64,000 nt of DNA from positions 26,812 to 90,811 of the forward strand of contig NZ_JJOY01000040.1 in NCBI RefSeq assembly GCF_000979455.1. Direction: 5' to 3'. The DNA is from Methanosarcina sp. 2.H.T.1A.6. GTDB taxonomy: Archaea; Halobacteriota; Methanosarcinia; Methanosarcinales; Methanosarcinaceae. Below the pieces are notes generated by a model. It worked only from the letters and a program-made list of their open reading frames with translations. It did not search any database and was not told the DNA's origin. This document shows, piece by piece, positions 47,769-56,891 of the stretch. The number at the start of each line of letters is the position of its first letter. The stretch's first letter is position 1. A program made the translations under genes and the position numbers.

Positions 47769-48821
47769 TTAACAGATGTCTGCGAACTCGATAATAATAA
47801 GATTTGATACGGTCCTGACATCAATAATATAACCTGCTGTCTGGAATATATTTGAAAATAGCTTTACAAGTTTCGCAATAGCAATTTCTTCGGAAAATTG
47901 ATGTCGAATTTTTAGATTTATTTTTCCTCTATCAACTGTCCTTTCAACATCATTTGCAAGATTGGTAACAGAAATTAGTTTTTTGAAAATGGCAAACAGT
48001 TCGTAAAGCGGAATTTCCTGAATAGGTTTGCCTGCAGATACCTCAAAAAAGCTTATCACATCAGGAATCTCCCCGGAAAGAAATATTTCAAAAACGTCCT
48101 TGTTAAGATTTATCCGCTGATATCTCTGCAGCTTGTATCTTTCCACATGGGAGATCCAGAAGTCCGGCTTGCTTCTAATTTCTTTAAGAGTATAGTCAAG
48201 AGTTCCGAAGTTCTTTCTGATCCCCGGAGGAACCTCCATGTCAGACCTGTATGCTTTGAGAAAAATTCTGATAGAATTAGATTTCCTATGGACAAAAGAA
48301 ACATCCATGCTCAGATAACGACCCAGAAAAATAGAGATTACCTCAGCAATAAAAGCTCTTAAACTGGGATCCCCGTTTTCAAGCACTATTACCTCGGTTT
48401 TATCCTCCTCCCAGGTGTTGAGGGAAACTTCAATTTCCCATCCCATATTCCGGCTACGTGCATTGAAATACTCCAGGAGGTCAGACACATTTTTTATCTG
48501 ATACGGATTGAGAAATTCACTTACAAGTTCATCATCTATCAATATCCCATCGGTATTTTCAATAAACCACCTGAATGAAAGCTGGCTAATCAATATGCAC
48601 TCTCCGCTCTCAATCAGACTGTTGCGAATTTCAGGATCCTTTGTGGAACCCTGTGTAAAATATTCCAGGGCATTTTCTACTGACCCGTGTCCCTGAAGGG
48701 AAGCATCTGCAAGCTCTATTGCATCCCTGATTGCAGCACTCAGGTTCCCGTTGTTTTTGTCCAGAAAGGGCTGTAGTTTCTGGAGGTATTCATCTTCCAT
48801 AGAAACGTTTTTGCGAATCAA
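47769..48821 (-). CDS. RHH-like N-terminal regulator paralogue 2
   Basis: A 350-aa protein starting with TTG 48821 (I-R-K-N-V-S-M-E-D-E-Y). The N-terminal 40 residues form the same strand-helix-helix with N-N-G-N-L-S-A-A-I-R-D-A-I. A middle region shares W-F-I-E-N-T-D-G-I-L-I-D and V-S-F-V-H-R-K-S-N-S-I-R with paralogue 3, and the C-terminus has L-V-K-L-F-S-N-I-F. The sequence suggests a dimeric regulator with a ligand or protein-binding domain. It has its own upstream gap and TATA-like run near 48924-48935. Confidence 0.65.
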   Translation of the reverse strand: MIRKNVSMEDEYLQKLQPFLDKNNGNLSAAIRDAIELADASLQGHGSVENALEYFTQGSTKDPEIRNSLIESGECILISQLSFRWFIENTDGILIDDELVSEFLNPYQIKNVSDLLEYFNARSRNMGWEIEVSLNTWEEDKTEVIVLENGDPSLRAFIAEVISIFLGRYLSMDVSFVHRKSNSIRIFLKAYRSDMEVPPGIRKNFGTLDYTLKEIRSKPDFWISHVERYKLQRYQRINLNKDVFEIFLSGEIPDVISFFEVSAGKPIQEIPLYELFAIFKKLISVTNLANDVERTVDRGKINLKIRHQFSEEIAIAKLVKLFSNIFQTAGYIIDVRTVSNLIIIEFADIC

Positions 48822-48950
48822 AGGTCATCCCTGCTTTATAAAGAGTGCTTTTCAACAAACAACCTGGCAGTGCCGGTACACTATGAGCTTAAAGACTACA
48901 AGCAAGTTTACAAGAACCGTGCATATATATATAAAAGTTGTTATTTTATA

Positions 48951-50057
48951 TTAAGAATCCATAACTTGAGAACCTTCCACACCATCTCGTTTTGAAGTAT
49001 CAGGAAGAGTGAAATCAAACATAATGAGTTCGGACACGTAACTCACACTGAAGTTGTGCCAGCCGGAATTAAATACATTGGAAAACAGCTGAATCAGTGT
49101 TAAAACCATGCTCTCTTCAGAATAACTATGCCGGATTTTTAGATTCTCTTTTCCTTTCTCAGCACATATTTCCACATCATCCACTAGCTGGGAGGCAACT
49201 ACAAGGTATTTAAAAAGAGGGAGCAGTTCCGAAAGAGGAATCTCACGGAGAGGACGGTCGGCTTTAATCTCAAAATATTTAGTTATATCCGGAAGATTTC
49301 CTGTTACCAGGGCTTCAAAAAAGTTCTTATCCAGGTTTACCCTCTGGTAATTGAATTTTGTGTAAAGATCCGCAAGCGTTACCCAGAAATCAGGTTTTTG
49401 TTCAATTTCCCTATACAGGAGATCTTTGGAACCGAAGTGTTTCCTCACACCGGGAGCTTTTTCCTGCAGGTCATGCCGAACAAAACTTCTCAGGTATATG
49501 GTAATTGAATTGAACTTCCGGTGTACAGCCTCAACGTCAAAATTCATCCAGCGCGCAAGGAAGATGCAGACTATCTTTACCAGCAGCTCACGAAAGTCCC
49601 TGTCTCCGCCGATGAAATCCATGGTGAAAGATTCTGGTTCGACTTCTTCCTTGAAGGAACACGAGACTTCTATTTTCCAGCCCATGCTTTTACTGCCGCA
49701 GTTAAGGAATTCCTTTAACTCGGGAACTGTGGTAAGGAGAAAAGGATTAAGCAATTCGTGGACAACATCCTCATCCATAAGTTTGCCGGCACTGCTTTTC
49801 ACAAGCCATTTCATAGTCTTCTGGCTCATAATTACACATTCGCCGCTCTGAATAAGCTGTTCCCTTGTTTCAGGAAAACGGTCCCTTTTTCTCAGGTTTT
49901 CAGCGATCTCGTCTGAAGTTCCATGGCTTTCAGGGCCAGGACTGGCCAAGTCAATGACTTCACGTATAGCTGCGCTTAAATTTCCTCCATGTTTTTCCAG
50001 CAGAGGCTGGAGTTTTAGGAGGTGAGCTTCATCTAAAGAAACGTTTTTTCGAATCAA
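48951..50057 (-). CDS. RHH-like N-terminal regulator paralogue 3
   Basis: I choose TTG 50057 (L-I-R-K-N-V-S-L-D-E) behind GAGGA; the upstream in-frame extension to 50177 has no paralogue match. The 368-aa product keeps the RHH-like start (K-H-G-G-N-L-S-A-A-I-R-E-V-I), W-L-V-K-S-S-A-G-K-L-M-D, V-E-A-V-H-R-K-F-N-S-I and the C-terminal L-I-Q-L-F-S-N-V-F. It is first of the three in the reading direction. Confidence 0.65.
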   Translation of the reverse strand: MIRKNVSLDEAHLLKLQPLLEKHGGNLSAAIREVIDLASPGPESHGTSDEIAENLRKRDRFPETREQLIQSGECVIMSQKTMKWLVKSSAGKLMDEDVVHELLNPFLLTTVPELKEFLNCGSKSMGWKIEVSCSFKEEVEPESFTMDFIGGDRDFRELLVKIVCIFLARWMNFDVEAVHRKFNSITIYLRSFVRHDLQEKAPGVRKHFGSKDLLYREIEQKPDFWVTLADLYTKFNYQRVNLDKNFFEALVTGNLPDITKYFEIKADRPLREIPLSELLPLFKYLVVASQLVDDVEICAEKGKENLKIRHSYSEESMVLTLIQLFSNVFNSGWHNFSVSYVSELIMFDFTLPDTSKRDGVEGSQVMDS

Positions 50058-50363
50058 CAAAATCCTCGGGTTTTTGTTTTTAAAATGTGGTTGGTGCTGG
50101 AAAGATTCCATTTGCAGGATTTCAGCACCTGAGGGCCCCTGAGAGTTATATTTATAGCCCTCTTTCAAATCAGGCAATTAATTACTTATTATTTACATCA
50201 GTACGAAATTTGTACTTCCAGACAGTTACTGGTTAAAATATACAAATATAAATAAGTTATTATTTCATATAGAAAATATAAATTTAATGATCTCCCGGAA
50301 GTTTATTTTTGGAAGTATGGATGACCGGAACGGCTTTAAGGTCTGCATATATTATTTACCCTC
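50058..50363. promoter_or_regulatory. Divergent promoter region, paralogue 3 and PUA gene
   Basis: About 300 bp. A/T-rich runs at 50235-50285 include TATAAATAAG and ATATAAATTTAA, which could serve either gene, and GCATATATTA at 50344-50353 lies only about 11-20 bp before the PUA ATG. Confidence 0.45.
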
Positions 50364-50846
50364 ATGAACTGCAATGTAGAAAGACTTTCGAGGGTCCGTA
50401 TGATTGCGGATTACCAGTTCGGGAAAGGTACAGGAAAAGAGCTTTTCCCTGACGGATCAACGTTCCAGTTATCAAGGACAAAAAGAGTACGCCAGGTCTT
50501 TCACTCAGGTAATAGAATTGCAACAGCCAGAGCAAAGGATGGTTTTTTCACGCTCAGTATTGAAGGAGCTTCCATAGTCCACAGACTTCTTCCCGGGAAA
50601 AGGCTCAGGGTAGTTGTTTCGGAAGATGCTGTTCCTTTTGTGGAGGCAGGCAAAACAGCTTTTGCAAAGCATGTAATTGAGATTGATACTGAACTCCGTG
50701 CAGGAGAAGAAGTACTTATTACAGATAAAGCAGACAGGTTGCTTGCAACAGGGCAGTTGCTCTTATCCCCTGCAGAGATCCTGTCTCTTGACAGCGGGGC
50801 AGCTGTAGATGTACGGGTAGGAACTGCTTCGAAAAAAGAAGAATGA
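50364..50846 (+). CDS. PUA-domain RNA-binding protein
   Basis: A 160-aa protein. The N-terminal half (A-D-Y-Q-F-G-K-G-T-G-K-E-L-F-P) resembles the region that precedes PUA in archaeal tRNA-guanine transglycosylase relatives. The PUA core is G-K-R-L-R-V-V-V-S-E-D-A-V-P-F-V-E-A-G-K-T-A-F-A-K, followed by L-R-A-G-E-E-V-L-I-T-D. It should bind structured RNA, perhaps tRNA or rRNA, and may help a modification enzyme. It is divergent from paralogue 3. Confidence 0.85.
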   Translation: MNCNVERLSRVRMIADYQFGKGTGKELFPDGSTFQLSRTKRVRQVFHSGNRIATARAKDGFFTLSIEGASIVHRLLPGKRLRVVVSEDAVPFVEAGKTAFAKHVIEIDTELRAGEEVLITDKADRLLATGQLLLSPAEILSLDSGAAVDVRVGTASKKEE

Positions 50847-51254
50847 TCCGCCCAGATCAGAAAAGGGGAAGCAAAAAGGCATTTTTACATTTTATACGAA
50901 TTTTCATAGATCTAGATATAATATATAAGGTGTTATCTTTACTGCTCAAAAATGCCAGCATAAGCGGAAAAAATGGATAAGAATATATCATAGATAGTTA
51001 TTTTTGAATGAATACTACTCGCAAAATAAATAATTGTGTTTTCAGCACCGTGGTTTTAAAAACCACACTCTGAAACCTACACCAGATAACAGAAAACAGT
51101 TTCCCCGGAGAGTGAAAGTATCTCAGAGCCCGAGCAGATCCTAAAGCATCTTCTGGTTCCCGATAATACCAGAATAGAAACAAACAGGATTATAATTGAG
51201 GGAGACGTTATTATCGGCAACCACTCCAGTATCCAGTACGGCATATCTGGAGAT
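50847..51254. other. Intergenic region and unannotated 5' coding part of the bactofilin-like gene
   Basis: A perfect 8-bp palindrome arm pair GTGGTTTT-A-AAAACCAC lies at 51050-51066. From 51090 the frame of the next gene is open and reads like genuine protein (I-I-I-E-G-D-V-I-I-G-N-H), so coding begins upstream of 51255, with no standard start visible. GGAG at 51107-51110 could be the ribosome site. Confidence 0.55.
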
Positions 51255-52250
51255 ATGGTCATTATGGGAGAAGGGGTTGCAGTTTCCGGAGACGTGCTAG
51301 CGTGCTCTGATGCCAGGATTGACATGTGGTCAAAAATGGGGGGCAGGGTAGAAGTCGGCAGAAACGCCTATCTAGGAGAATTCGTTGCCATTGATGGAAA
51401 ACTAACCGTCGAAGGGGACCTGGACGTAGGAAAGGAAGTCAAAATAAAAGGCGGGTTTGAAGCCAAAGGCTGGATAGTTGTCAGGAACCCGGTCCCTGTA
51501 ATCATATTTTTGTTTCTGTACATCAGGGAGATGATGCGCCTTGGAAAGGGAGAGGAAGTAGAAAAAGCCCTTGAAGAGCTTTTTGACGACTCGGGAGAGG
51601 ACCTGGAGTCTGATGGGAAGGAGCCTGCTGAAAAAACACTTATCATACCCACAGGCACAAAAATATCTCCTGAAGCCATTGAAGTTGGTGGAGACGCGGT
51701 TATCGGAAGCAACTGTTATCTAATAGGAAATCTAAGGGCACAATCTGTCGAAACCGGAAAAGACCTGATCCTGAAGGGAAGCGTTTATTCCGAGGGTAAG
51801 ATCAGCATAGGAGAAAGCAGCACTATCTATGGGAATCTATCTTCAAAAGGACAGGTACATATTGGCCGTAATACCAGAGTCTTTGGGGGAATAAAAGCCG
51901 AGTCCGTCTTGTTGCATGAAAATGCAAGGGTAGACGGTACGATAAAGGCACCGTCGGGAGTATCTTTCTTACGGGAAGCCGGAGAAAAGCCAGTTCTTGC
52001 AGATGTTAACGCTTTAGGGAAAGTGATTCCAAGAGAAACAAAGGAAGCTTTACCTCAAGATGGGCTTCTGAAAGCTCTGGACATAATTGAGATAGACTCA
52101 CTCATAAAAACCAGTGCAAAAGCTAAAAACGGCTTTGTACCAGGAAGGGAAGGAATTTCTGCCAGGACCACGGCGTTAGGAAGGACCCGGCGCACTGGAG
52201 GAGTGAGAAGATTAAGAAGAAGACATGAAGCCGGAGAACACCAGAGCTGA
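51255..52250 (+). CDS. Bactofilin-like polymer-forming protein (5' end uncertain)
   Basis: Right-handed beta-helix protein with repeated strands of the type V-x-G-D-V-x-I-G and G-x-I-x-I-G (for example E-G-D-L-D-V-G-K-E-V-K-I-K-G-G-F and Y-S-E-G-K-I-S-I-G-E-S). A hydrophobic segment P-V-I-I-F-L-F-L-Y-I near residue 80 divides two beta-helical halves, and the C-terminus is Arg-rich. The first ATG is 51255, but similar repeats extend in frame back to about 51150, so the real protein is some 35-55 residues longer. Bactofilins polymerise into membrane-associated filaments; this role is likely but not proven here. Confidence 0.7.
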   Translation: MVIMGEGVAVSGDVLACSDARIDMWSKMGGRVEVGRNAYLGEFVAIDGKLTVEGDLDVGKEVKIKGGFEAKGWIVVRNPVPVIIFLFLYIREMMRLGKGEEVEKALEELFDDSGEDLESDGKEPAEKTLIIPTGTKISPEAIEVGGDAVIGSNCYLIGNLRAQSVETGKDLILKGSVYSEGKISIGESSTIYGNLSSKGQVHIGRNTRVFGGIKAESVLLHENARVDGTIKAPSGVSFLREAGEKPVLADVNALGKVIPRETKEALPQDGLLKALDIIEIDSLIKTSAKAKNGFVPGREGISARTTALGRTRRTGGVRRLRRRHEAGEHQS

Positions 52251-52715
52251 TCATAATTCCGGCTTACGTCCAGAGCTCCTGAATCCTGAATTTTTCTACT
52301 CAGAATTTTTTCAGGTAGGCTGCTCCTGAAACATTGAATCTTTCTGTGAAGCATGATTTTGTTCTTATGCAGGAAAATTCCATAGAACATGGAAAAAATA
52401 ATGCAGAAAATATTCTTTTTTCAGAGAGAGCAGCAAATAGTCAGTAATATTCTTAGGGGATCAGGGATTCTTAGGGATTCAGGGATTCTGAGGGAATCAG
52501 GGAATTATCTGGTTTTTGGTTAAGGTAGGGGAAAAATTTAAACTGAGAAATTAGTTAATCAGGAAATTATAAAATCCAGAGATAAAGTCCTTTAAAAATC
52601 AGCAGTCCATTAAGATAATAAATACCGCTGAAACACTAATTAAATCCTCAGATAAATTTTCAAGGCTAAACTTTAAAATAAGCTTATGATCACAAATTCA
52701 AGGAAAGGAATTCAC
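52251..52715. other. Intergenic region with imperfect repeats
   Basis: About 465 bp ahead of argD. At 52461-52511 three imperfect 17-18-bp units built on T(C)AGGGATTC(T)TAGGGA follow one another. TATA-like runs near 52615-52625 may serve argD. No gene seen. Confidence 0.55.
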
Positions 52716-53903
52716 TTGACAGAAAACATTATTGAATCCGGCGACCTGCAGGCAAGGTACAATTCCGTTATAGAAAAAGACTCAAAGTATGTGATGCAGA
52801 CTTATGGACACCAGCCCCTTGTGCTTTCAAAGGGTAAGGGAGCGGTTGTCCAGGATATTTACGGAAAAGAGTATATCGACTGCGTGGCAGGCATCGCGGT
52901 AAACAATGTAGGGCACTGCCACCCGACAGTTGTTAAAGCAATCCAGGCACAGGCTGAAAAACTGATTCATGTTTCCAATCTCTATTATACTGAAATCCAG
53001 GCAGAATTTGCAGAAACCCTTGCCTCGATTACAGGCATGGAACGCGTCTTTTTCTGTAACTCTGGAGCTGAATCCGTAGAAGCTGCAATGAAACTGGCTC
53101 GCGTGGCTTCGGGAAAAGGCGCCTTTGTAGCAGCCGAACACTCCTTCCACGGCAGGACTATAGGAGCCCTCAGCGTGACCCACAAAAGCATGTACAGGGA
53201 CCCCTTCATGCCGCCTGTCAGTTCAGAGACTACATTTGTTCCATATTCCGATGCCAACGCCATCAGGCAGGCAATTAATGAAAATACCGCAGCAGTGATC
53301 CTTGAGCCCATTCAGGGTGAAGGCGGGGTAAACATACCGGACCCCGGATACTTAAAAGAAGTAAGGGAGATCTGTGATGAAACCGGCACCCTCCTTATCT
53401 TTGATGAAGTGCAAACCGGATTTGGAAGGACAGGGACCTGGTTCTGCAAAGAGCAGTTCGGAGTCGAGCCTGACATTATGAGCATGGCAAAAGCCTTAGG
53501 AGGAGGGCTCCCCATGGGTGCCATTGCAGCTCGTAGCGGGCTAAATTTCGGGCGCGGACAGCATGCTTCTACCTTCGGAGGCGGGCCTCTTGTCTGTGCG
53601 GCAGCTCTTGCTTCTATCCAGGCAATAAAGGAAGAAAAGCTTCTGGAGCGCTCAAAGGAAATGGGAGCTTATTTCATGGAAAAGCTCTCAGGCATGGCAA
53701 GGGACGATGTTGTGGAAGTCCGCGGGAAAGGGCTTATGATAGGAGTTGAAATCAAGTACCCCTGCGGTAAATTTGTAGACTTTGCAAGGGAACACGGCGT
53801 GCTTGTAAACTGCACCTCGGACTCAGTACTCCGCCTTGTCCCTCCACTTGTGATTACGAAAGAGCAGATCGATACGGTAGTTGATGTTCTTGAGCAGGCC
53901 TGA
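52716..53903 (+). CDS. argD: Acetylornithine aminotransferase
   Basis: A 395-aa PLP aminotransferase of class III for arginine synthesis. TTG 52716 (T-E-N-I-I-E-S-G-D) follows GGAAAGGA; ATG 52686 would add ten residues. Landmarks are [11 protein letters not shown] near residue 107, H-S-F-H-G-R-T near 135, and [10 protein letters not shown] ahead of the PLP lysine in S-M-A-K-A-L-G-G-G. The end overlaps hisC. Confidence 0.94.
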   Translation: MTENIIESGDLQARYNSVIEKDSKYVMQTYGHQPLVLSKGKGAVVQDIYGKEYIDCVAGIAVNNVGHCHPTVVKAIQAQAEKLIHVSNLYYTEIQAEFAETLASITGMERVFFCNSGAESVEAAMKLARVASGKGAFVAAEHSFHGRTIGALSVTHKSMYRDPFMPPVSSETTFVPYSDANAIRQAINENTAAVILEPIQGEGGVNIPDPGYLKEVREICDETGTLLIFDEVQTGFGRTGTWFCKEQFGVEPDIMSMAKALGGGLPMGAIAARSGLNFGRGQHASTFGGGPLVCAAALASIQAIKEEKLLERSKEMGAYFMEKLSGMARDDVVEVRGKGLMIGVEIKYPCGKFVDFAREHGVLVNCTSDSVLRLVPPLVITKEQIDTVVDVLEQA

Positions 53904-54984
53904 ACTGATAAAAAAAGAAATCTTTGATATTGCAGAGTACGTTCCCGGAAAGTCCATAGAAGAGATAGCTTTGGCTTACGGGCTTAATCCCAGATCGATT
54001 ATCAAACTGGGCTCAAACGAAAACCCCCTGGGTCCCTCCCCGAGAGCTGTCCAGGCTCTTGTAGAGGCAGCCCCAGGAGCAAATATCTACCCTTCAGCAG
54101 ATGCACGGGAACTGAGAGAAGCCCTCTCTAAATACACAGGTTTTCCGGTATCGAACATTGTCGCCTCCGGACCCGGAATGGATGGGCTTCTAGATGGGCT
54201 TTGCAGGATAATCATTGAAAAGGGAGACGAGGTTATTATCCCTACCCCGACCTTTGCCTATTACGAATTGCCTGCCAGAGCCTGCGGTGGAAAACCGATA
54301 TTTGTCAGGCGGAACCCCGACTTTTCCCTGGACCCTGAAAAGGTCCTTGAAGCCGTATCTTCCAGGACAAAGATTATTTTCCTCTGCTCCCCAAACAATC
54401 CTTCAGGCAACCTCCTTCCCGAAGCTGACCTGAGGAAAATCGTTGAAAATACCCATGCCCTTGTGTTTGTGGACGAAGCGTATGTTGAATTTGCGGACGG
54501 GAACCTTGCAGGGCTTGTAAGGGAATATGACAACCTTGCGATTGGAAGGACCTTTTCCAAGGTATTCGGGCTTGCAGGGCTGCGCCTGGGCTATGGGATA
54601 ATGCCTGAATGGCTTGTAAAGGAGTATTCAAGGGCAGCCACCCCATTTTCGGTAAGCCTCCCGGCTTTAAGGGCAGGAGTGGCCGCACTTTCGGATGCAG
54701 ACCACCTGAATAAAAGCATAAATCTTGCAAGGGAAGGCAGAGAATACCTGATAAAAAATATCCCATTTACGGTTTATCCTTCACAGGCAAACTTCGTACT
54801 TGTAGATGTTGCTCCTTTGAAAGCAAAAAAGATCACGGAAAACCTTATGATGAAAGGAATCATCGTGCGATTATGTGATTCTTTCAGGGAAGCTGGAGAT
54901 TCTTTTATCAGGGTAACAGTCGGTACCCCTGAACAGAATGAAAAGGTAGTCAGGGCTTTTGAAATTTCAAAAGCCGAGGTTTAA
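53890..54984 (+). CDS. hisC: Histidinol-phosphate aminotransferase
   Basis: A 364-aa class I/II aminotransferase for histidine synthesis. The motifs [26 protein letters not shown] and the PLP lysine in [16 protein letters not shown] are intact. I take TTG 53890 (S-R-P-E-L-I-K-K) by comparison with remembered homologues; ATG 53884 is also possible. Either overlaps the argD end by 14-20 bp, so the genes are coupled. Confidence 0.93.
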   Translation: MSRPELIKKEIFDIAEYVPGKSIEEIALAYGLNPRSIIKLGSNENPLGPSPRAVQALVEAAPGANIYPSADARELREALSKYTGFPVSNIVASGPGMDGLLDGLCRIIIEKGDEVIIPTPTFAYYELPARACGGKPIFVRRNPDFSLDPEKVLEAVSSRTKIIFLCSPNNPSGNLLPEADLRKIVENTHALVFVDEAYVEFADGNLAGLVREYDNLAIGRTFSKVFGLAGLRLGYGIMPEWLVKEYSRAATPFSVSLPALRAGVAALSDADHLNKSINLAREGREYLIKNIPFTVYPSQANFVLVDVAPLKAKKITENLMMKGIIVRLCDSFREAGDSFIRVTVGTPEQNEKVVRAFEISKAEV

Positions 54985-55076
54985 AAATCCCTGATTCCCT
55001 TAATTAACTATTTAATTTTTTAGGCATTCAAATTCTTAACTTTATTCGATTTTTTAAGTTTATTTGGCCCTTAATT

Positions 55077-55433
55077 TTATTCGATATCCTCAATTTTCAT
55101 CAATGGATAATTCAGTTCAGAATCGAATTCCATCGCGACTTTCACCTGTGAAGAGCCGTATTTTACAGTGATTTTAACTTCAAGCATGGATCCCTGAAGT
55201 TCGGTGTATCCGAACTCACTGTTTAACTTACTTTTTAAGAGACCCCGGTCGATTTTCACGGAAATGCTTTCCACAAAAGGCTGAACTGAAATGCTTTCCT
55301 GAATAGCCTGCTCAAGACTCGAAGCCGTTTTCAGGTTTACCGGAGAGCCCGTAAATTGATGGTAGAGAGCTCCCAGTTTTATTCCTGCTTCGAAGAGTGC
55401 GTTATCCCTATCGGTGATTTTGTTTTCGGTCAA
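55077..55433 (-). CDS. mptD: Archaeal dihydroneopterin aldolase MptD (DUF372)
   Basis: A 118-aa protein with the signature A-L-F-E-A-G-I-K-L-G-A-L-Y-H-Q-F-T-G-S-P near residues 12-31, followed by the catalytic-region strands of MptD. The enzyme cleaves dihydroneopterin to 6-hydroxymethyl-dihydropterin and glycolaldehyde in the tetrahydrosarcinapterin pathway. It stands downstream of the archaetidylserine genes with about 75 bp between, so it may share their transcript. Confidence 0.85.
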   Translation of the reverse strand: MTENKITDRDNALFEAGIKLGALYHQFTGSPVNLKTASSLEQAIQESISVQPFVESISVKIDRGLLKSKLNSEFGYTELQGSMLEVKITVKYGSSQVKVAMEFDSELNYPLMKIEDIE

Positions 55434-55509
55434 ATAAACTTCTCCTTGTTAATTCAATGTGCCAGTGAGAAACTATAGTAATCTTTGTATAGTAACCTTT
55501 GAACTGGCT

Positions 55510-56259
55510 TTACTGCTTTTCTTTCCTTCCTCCGGCTTTCAGTCCCTTTTTGTTCCCGTAATCTTTACTGCTAACAGCGCTAATCAGAGGGATCTTCAAG
55601 AAAGGAGAAAACAGGTAGGTCAACATCAGAATAAAGGGCAGGAAAGAAAAAAACCGCATATACTGGAGATCAATAAAGTACAGAAAACCAGTTATCCCGA
55701 AAACCGCAGCTACGAAAGCCAGGACCTTGATATTCCTTATCTTCGGATAATTTACGGAACTCACCATAAGGATAGAGAGAGCAAGAGTCAGAGCCAGCAG
55801 GAAATCTATCCTCACGATACTTTTGCCAAGCAAAAGGTATGTAACCAGCATAATACAGCCTGCGGTGATAGGAAGCCCTTCAAATCCTGTCTTCGGGGTA
55901 GACATCGTAGAATTAAAACGAGCGAGCCTGAGCACACCACATACAGCATAAAAAGTTGCAAATATCGCGACAAGAGGTTCATTTTCCCCGAATTCCAGGA
56001 ATATGAGAAGAGCAGGAGCAACCCCAAAAGAAACTGTATCTGCCAGGGAGTCAAGTTGCTCCCCGAGTTCTCCTCCTTTGAATCTGCGGGCAATGTACCC
56101 GTCCGCTCCATCTGCAACTGCCGCAATCAGGAGTAAGATCAAAGCAAAGCCAAAAGAGTTACTCTGGGCAGCTACTGCAATGGAGCCAATCCCGCAGATC
56201 AGGTTCAAAAGAGAAACCAAGTCCGGGAGTCTTAACATTTGAAATACGTTCATATTCAA
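55510..56259 (-). CDS. CDP-archaeol--serine transferase (archaetidylserine synthase)
   Basis: A 249-aa membrane protein with about eight helices. The CDP-alcohol phosphotransferase motif D-G-A-D-G-Y-I-A-R-R-F-K-G-G-E-L-G-E-Q-L is followed by D-S-L-A-D, giving the expected D-G-x2-A-R-x8-G-x3-D-x3-D pattern. It makes archaetidylserine from CDP-archaeol and serine. It overlaps the decarboxylase by ATGA (56256-56259). Confidence 0.9.
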   Translation of the reverse strand: MNMNVFQMLRLPDLVSLLNLICGIGSIAVAAQSNSFGFALILLLIAAVADGADGYIARRFKGGELGEQLDSLADTVSFGVAPALLIFLEFGENEPLVAIFATFYAVCGVLRLARFNSTMSTPKTGFEGLPITAGCIMLVTYLLLGKSIVRIDFLLALTLALSILMVSSVNYPKIRNIKVLAFVAAVFGITGFLYFIDLQYMRFFSFLPFILMLTYLFSPFLKIPLISAVSSKDYGNKKGLKAGGRKEKQ

Positions 56260-56891
56260 AAGTTCCTGTCATTTTTTATTGTTGCTATAACGGTCTTGCC
56301 TGCAAGCACCCGCTCCCCTTTACAAACTGTAATGTCAAAATCATGAGGAATTGTTACGTCGACTCTGGACCCAAAACGGATCATTCCGATACGCTGTCCC
56401 TGTTCGACGGTGTCATTCACACTTGAATATGTGACAATCCTGCGGGCGATGGTGCCTGCAATCTGTGTGACCTGTACATCCCCGTACTTGCTATGGATAA
56501 GGAACTCGTTTCTTTCATTCCTTTCCGAATCCTTACAAAAAGCAGGGAGATAACCACCTTTCTTGTAGGTAATTTCCCTTATTTTCCCGGAAATCGGAGC
56601 TCTGTTTACATGTACATTCTGAAGAAACATAAAAATGCAGATTTTCCTGTCCCTGATATCGATAATCGTACCATCGGCAGGGGATATCATATAAGCGTCA
56701 GAGACTTCTACCTTTCTTTCGGGATCCCTGAAAAAGATAACCATAAAGAAAGTTAATGCCATCCCCATATAAGCTGCATGATTAAAGAAGGGCAAACTAT
56801 CAGTTGCCCTTGAGAGAATTGCAAACAGGGCAGTTACAGACGCAGCTGTAAAAAGCCAGGGTTCAGATCCTTTTGCGATCATTGATCTCAT
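56256..56891 (-). CDS. Archaetidylserine decarboxylase
   Basis: A 211-aa proenzyme of the phosphatidylserine decarboxylase family. The self-cleavage site is I-R-F-G-S-R-V-D, where the Gly-Ser bond breaks to form the pyruvoyl group. Two N-terminal helices anchor it. The product is archaetidylethanolamine. It overlaps the archaeosortase gene upstream and the synthase downstream (4 bp each), so all three are translated as one coupled unit. Confidence 0.92.
   Translation of the reverse strand: MRSMIAKGSEPWLFTAASVTALFAILSRATDSLPFFNHAAYMGMALTFFMVIFFRDPERKVEVSDAYMISPADGTIIDIRDRKICIFMFLQNVHVNRAPISGKIREITYKKGGYLPAFCKDSERNERNEFLIHSKYGDVQVTQIAGTIARRIVTYSSVNDTVEQGQRIGMIRFGSRVDVTIPHDFDITVCKGERVLAGKTVIATIKNDRNF

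Noticed and set aside
51050..51066. 17-bp perfect palindrome as an operator
   Set aside because: It is A/T-rich and isolated, with no second copy at other promoters in the window, so no regulator can be linked to it.
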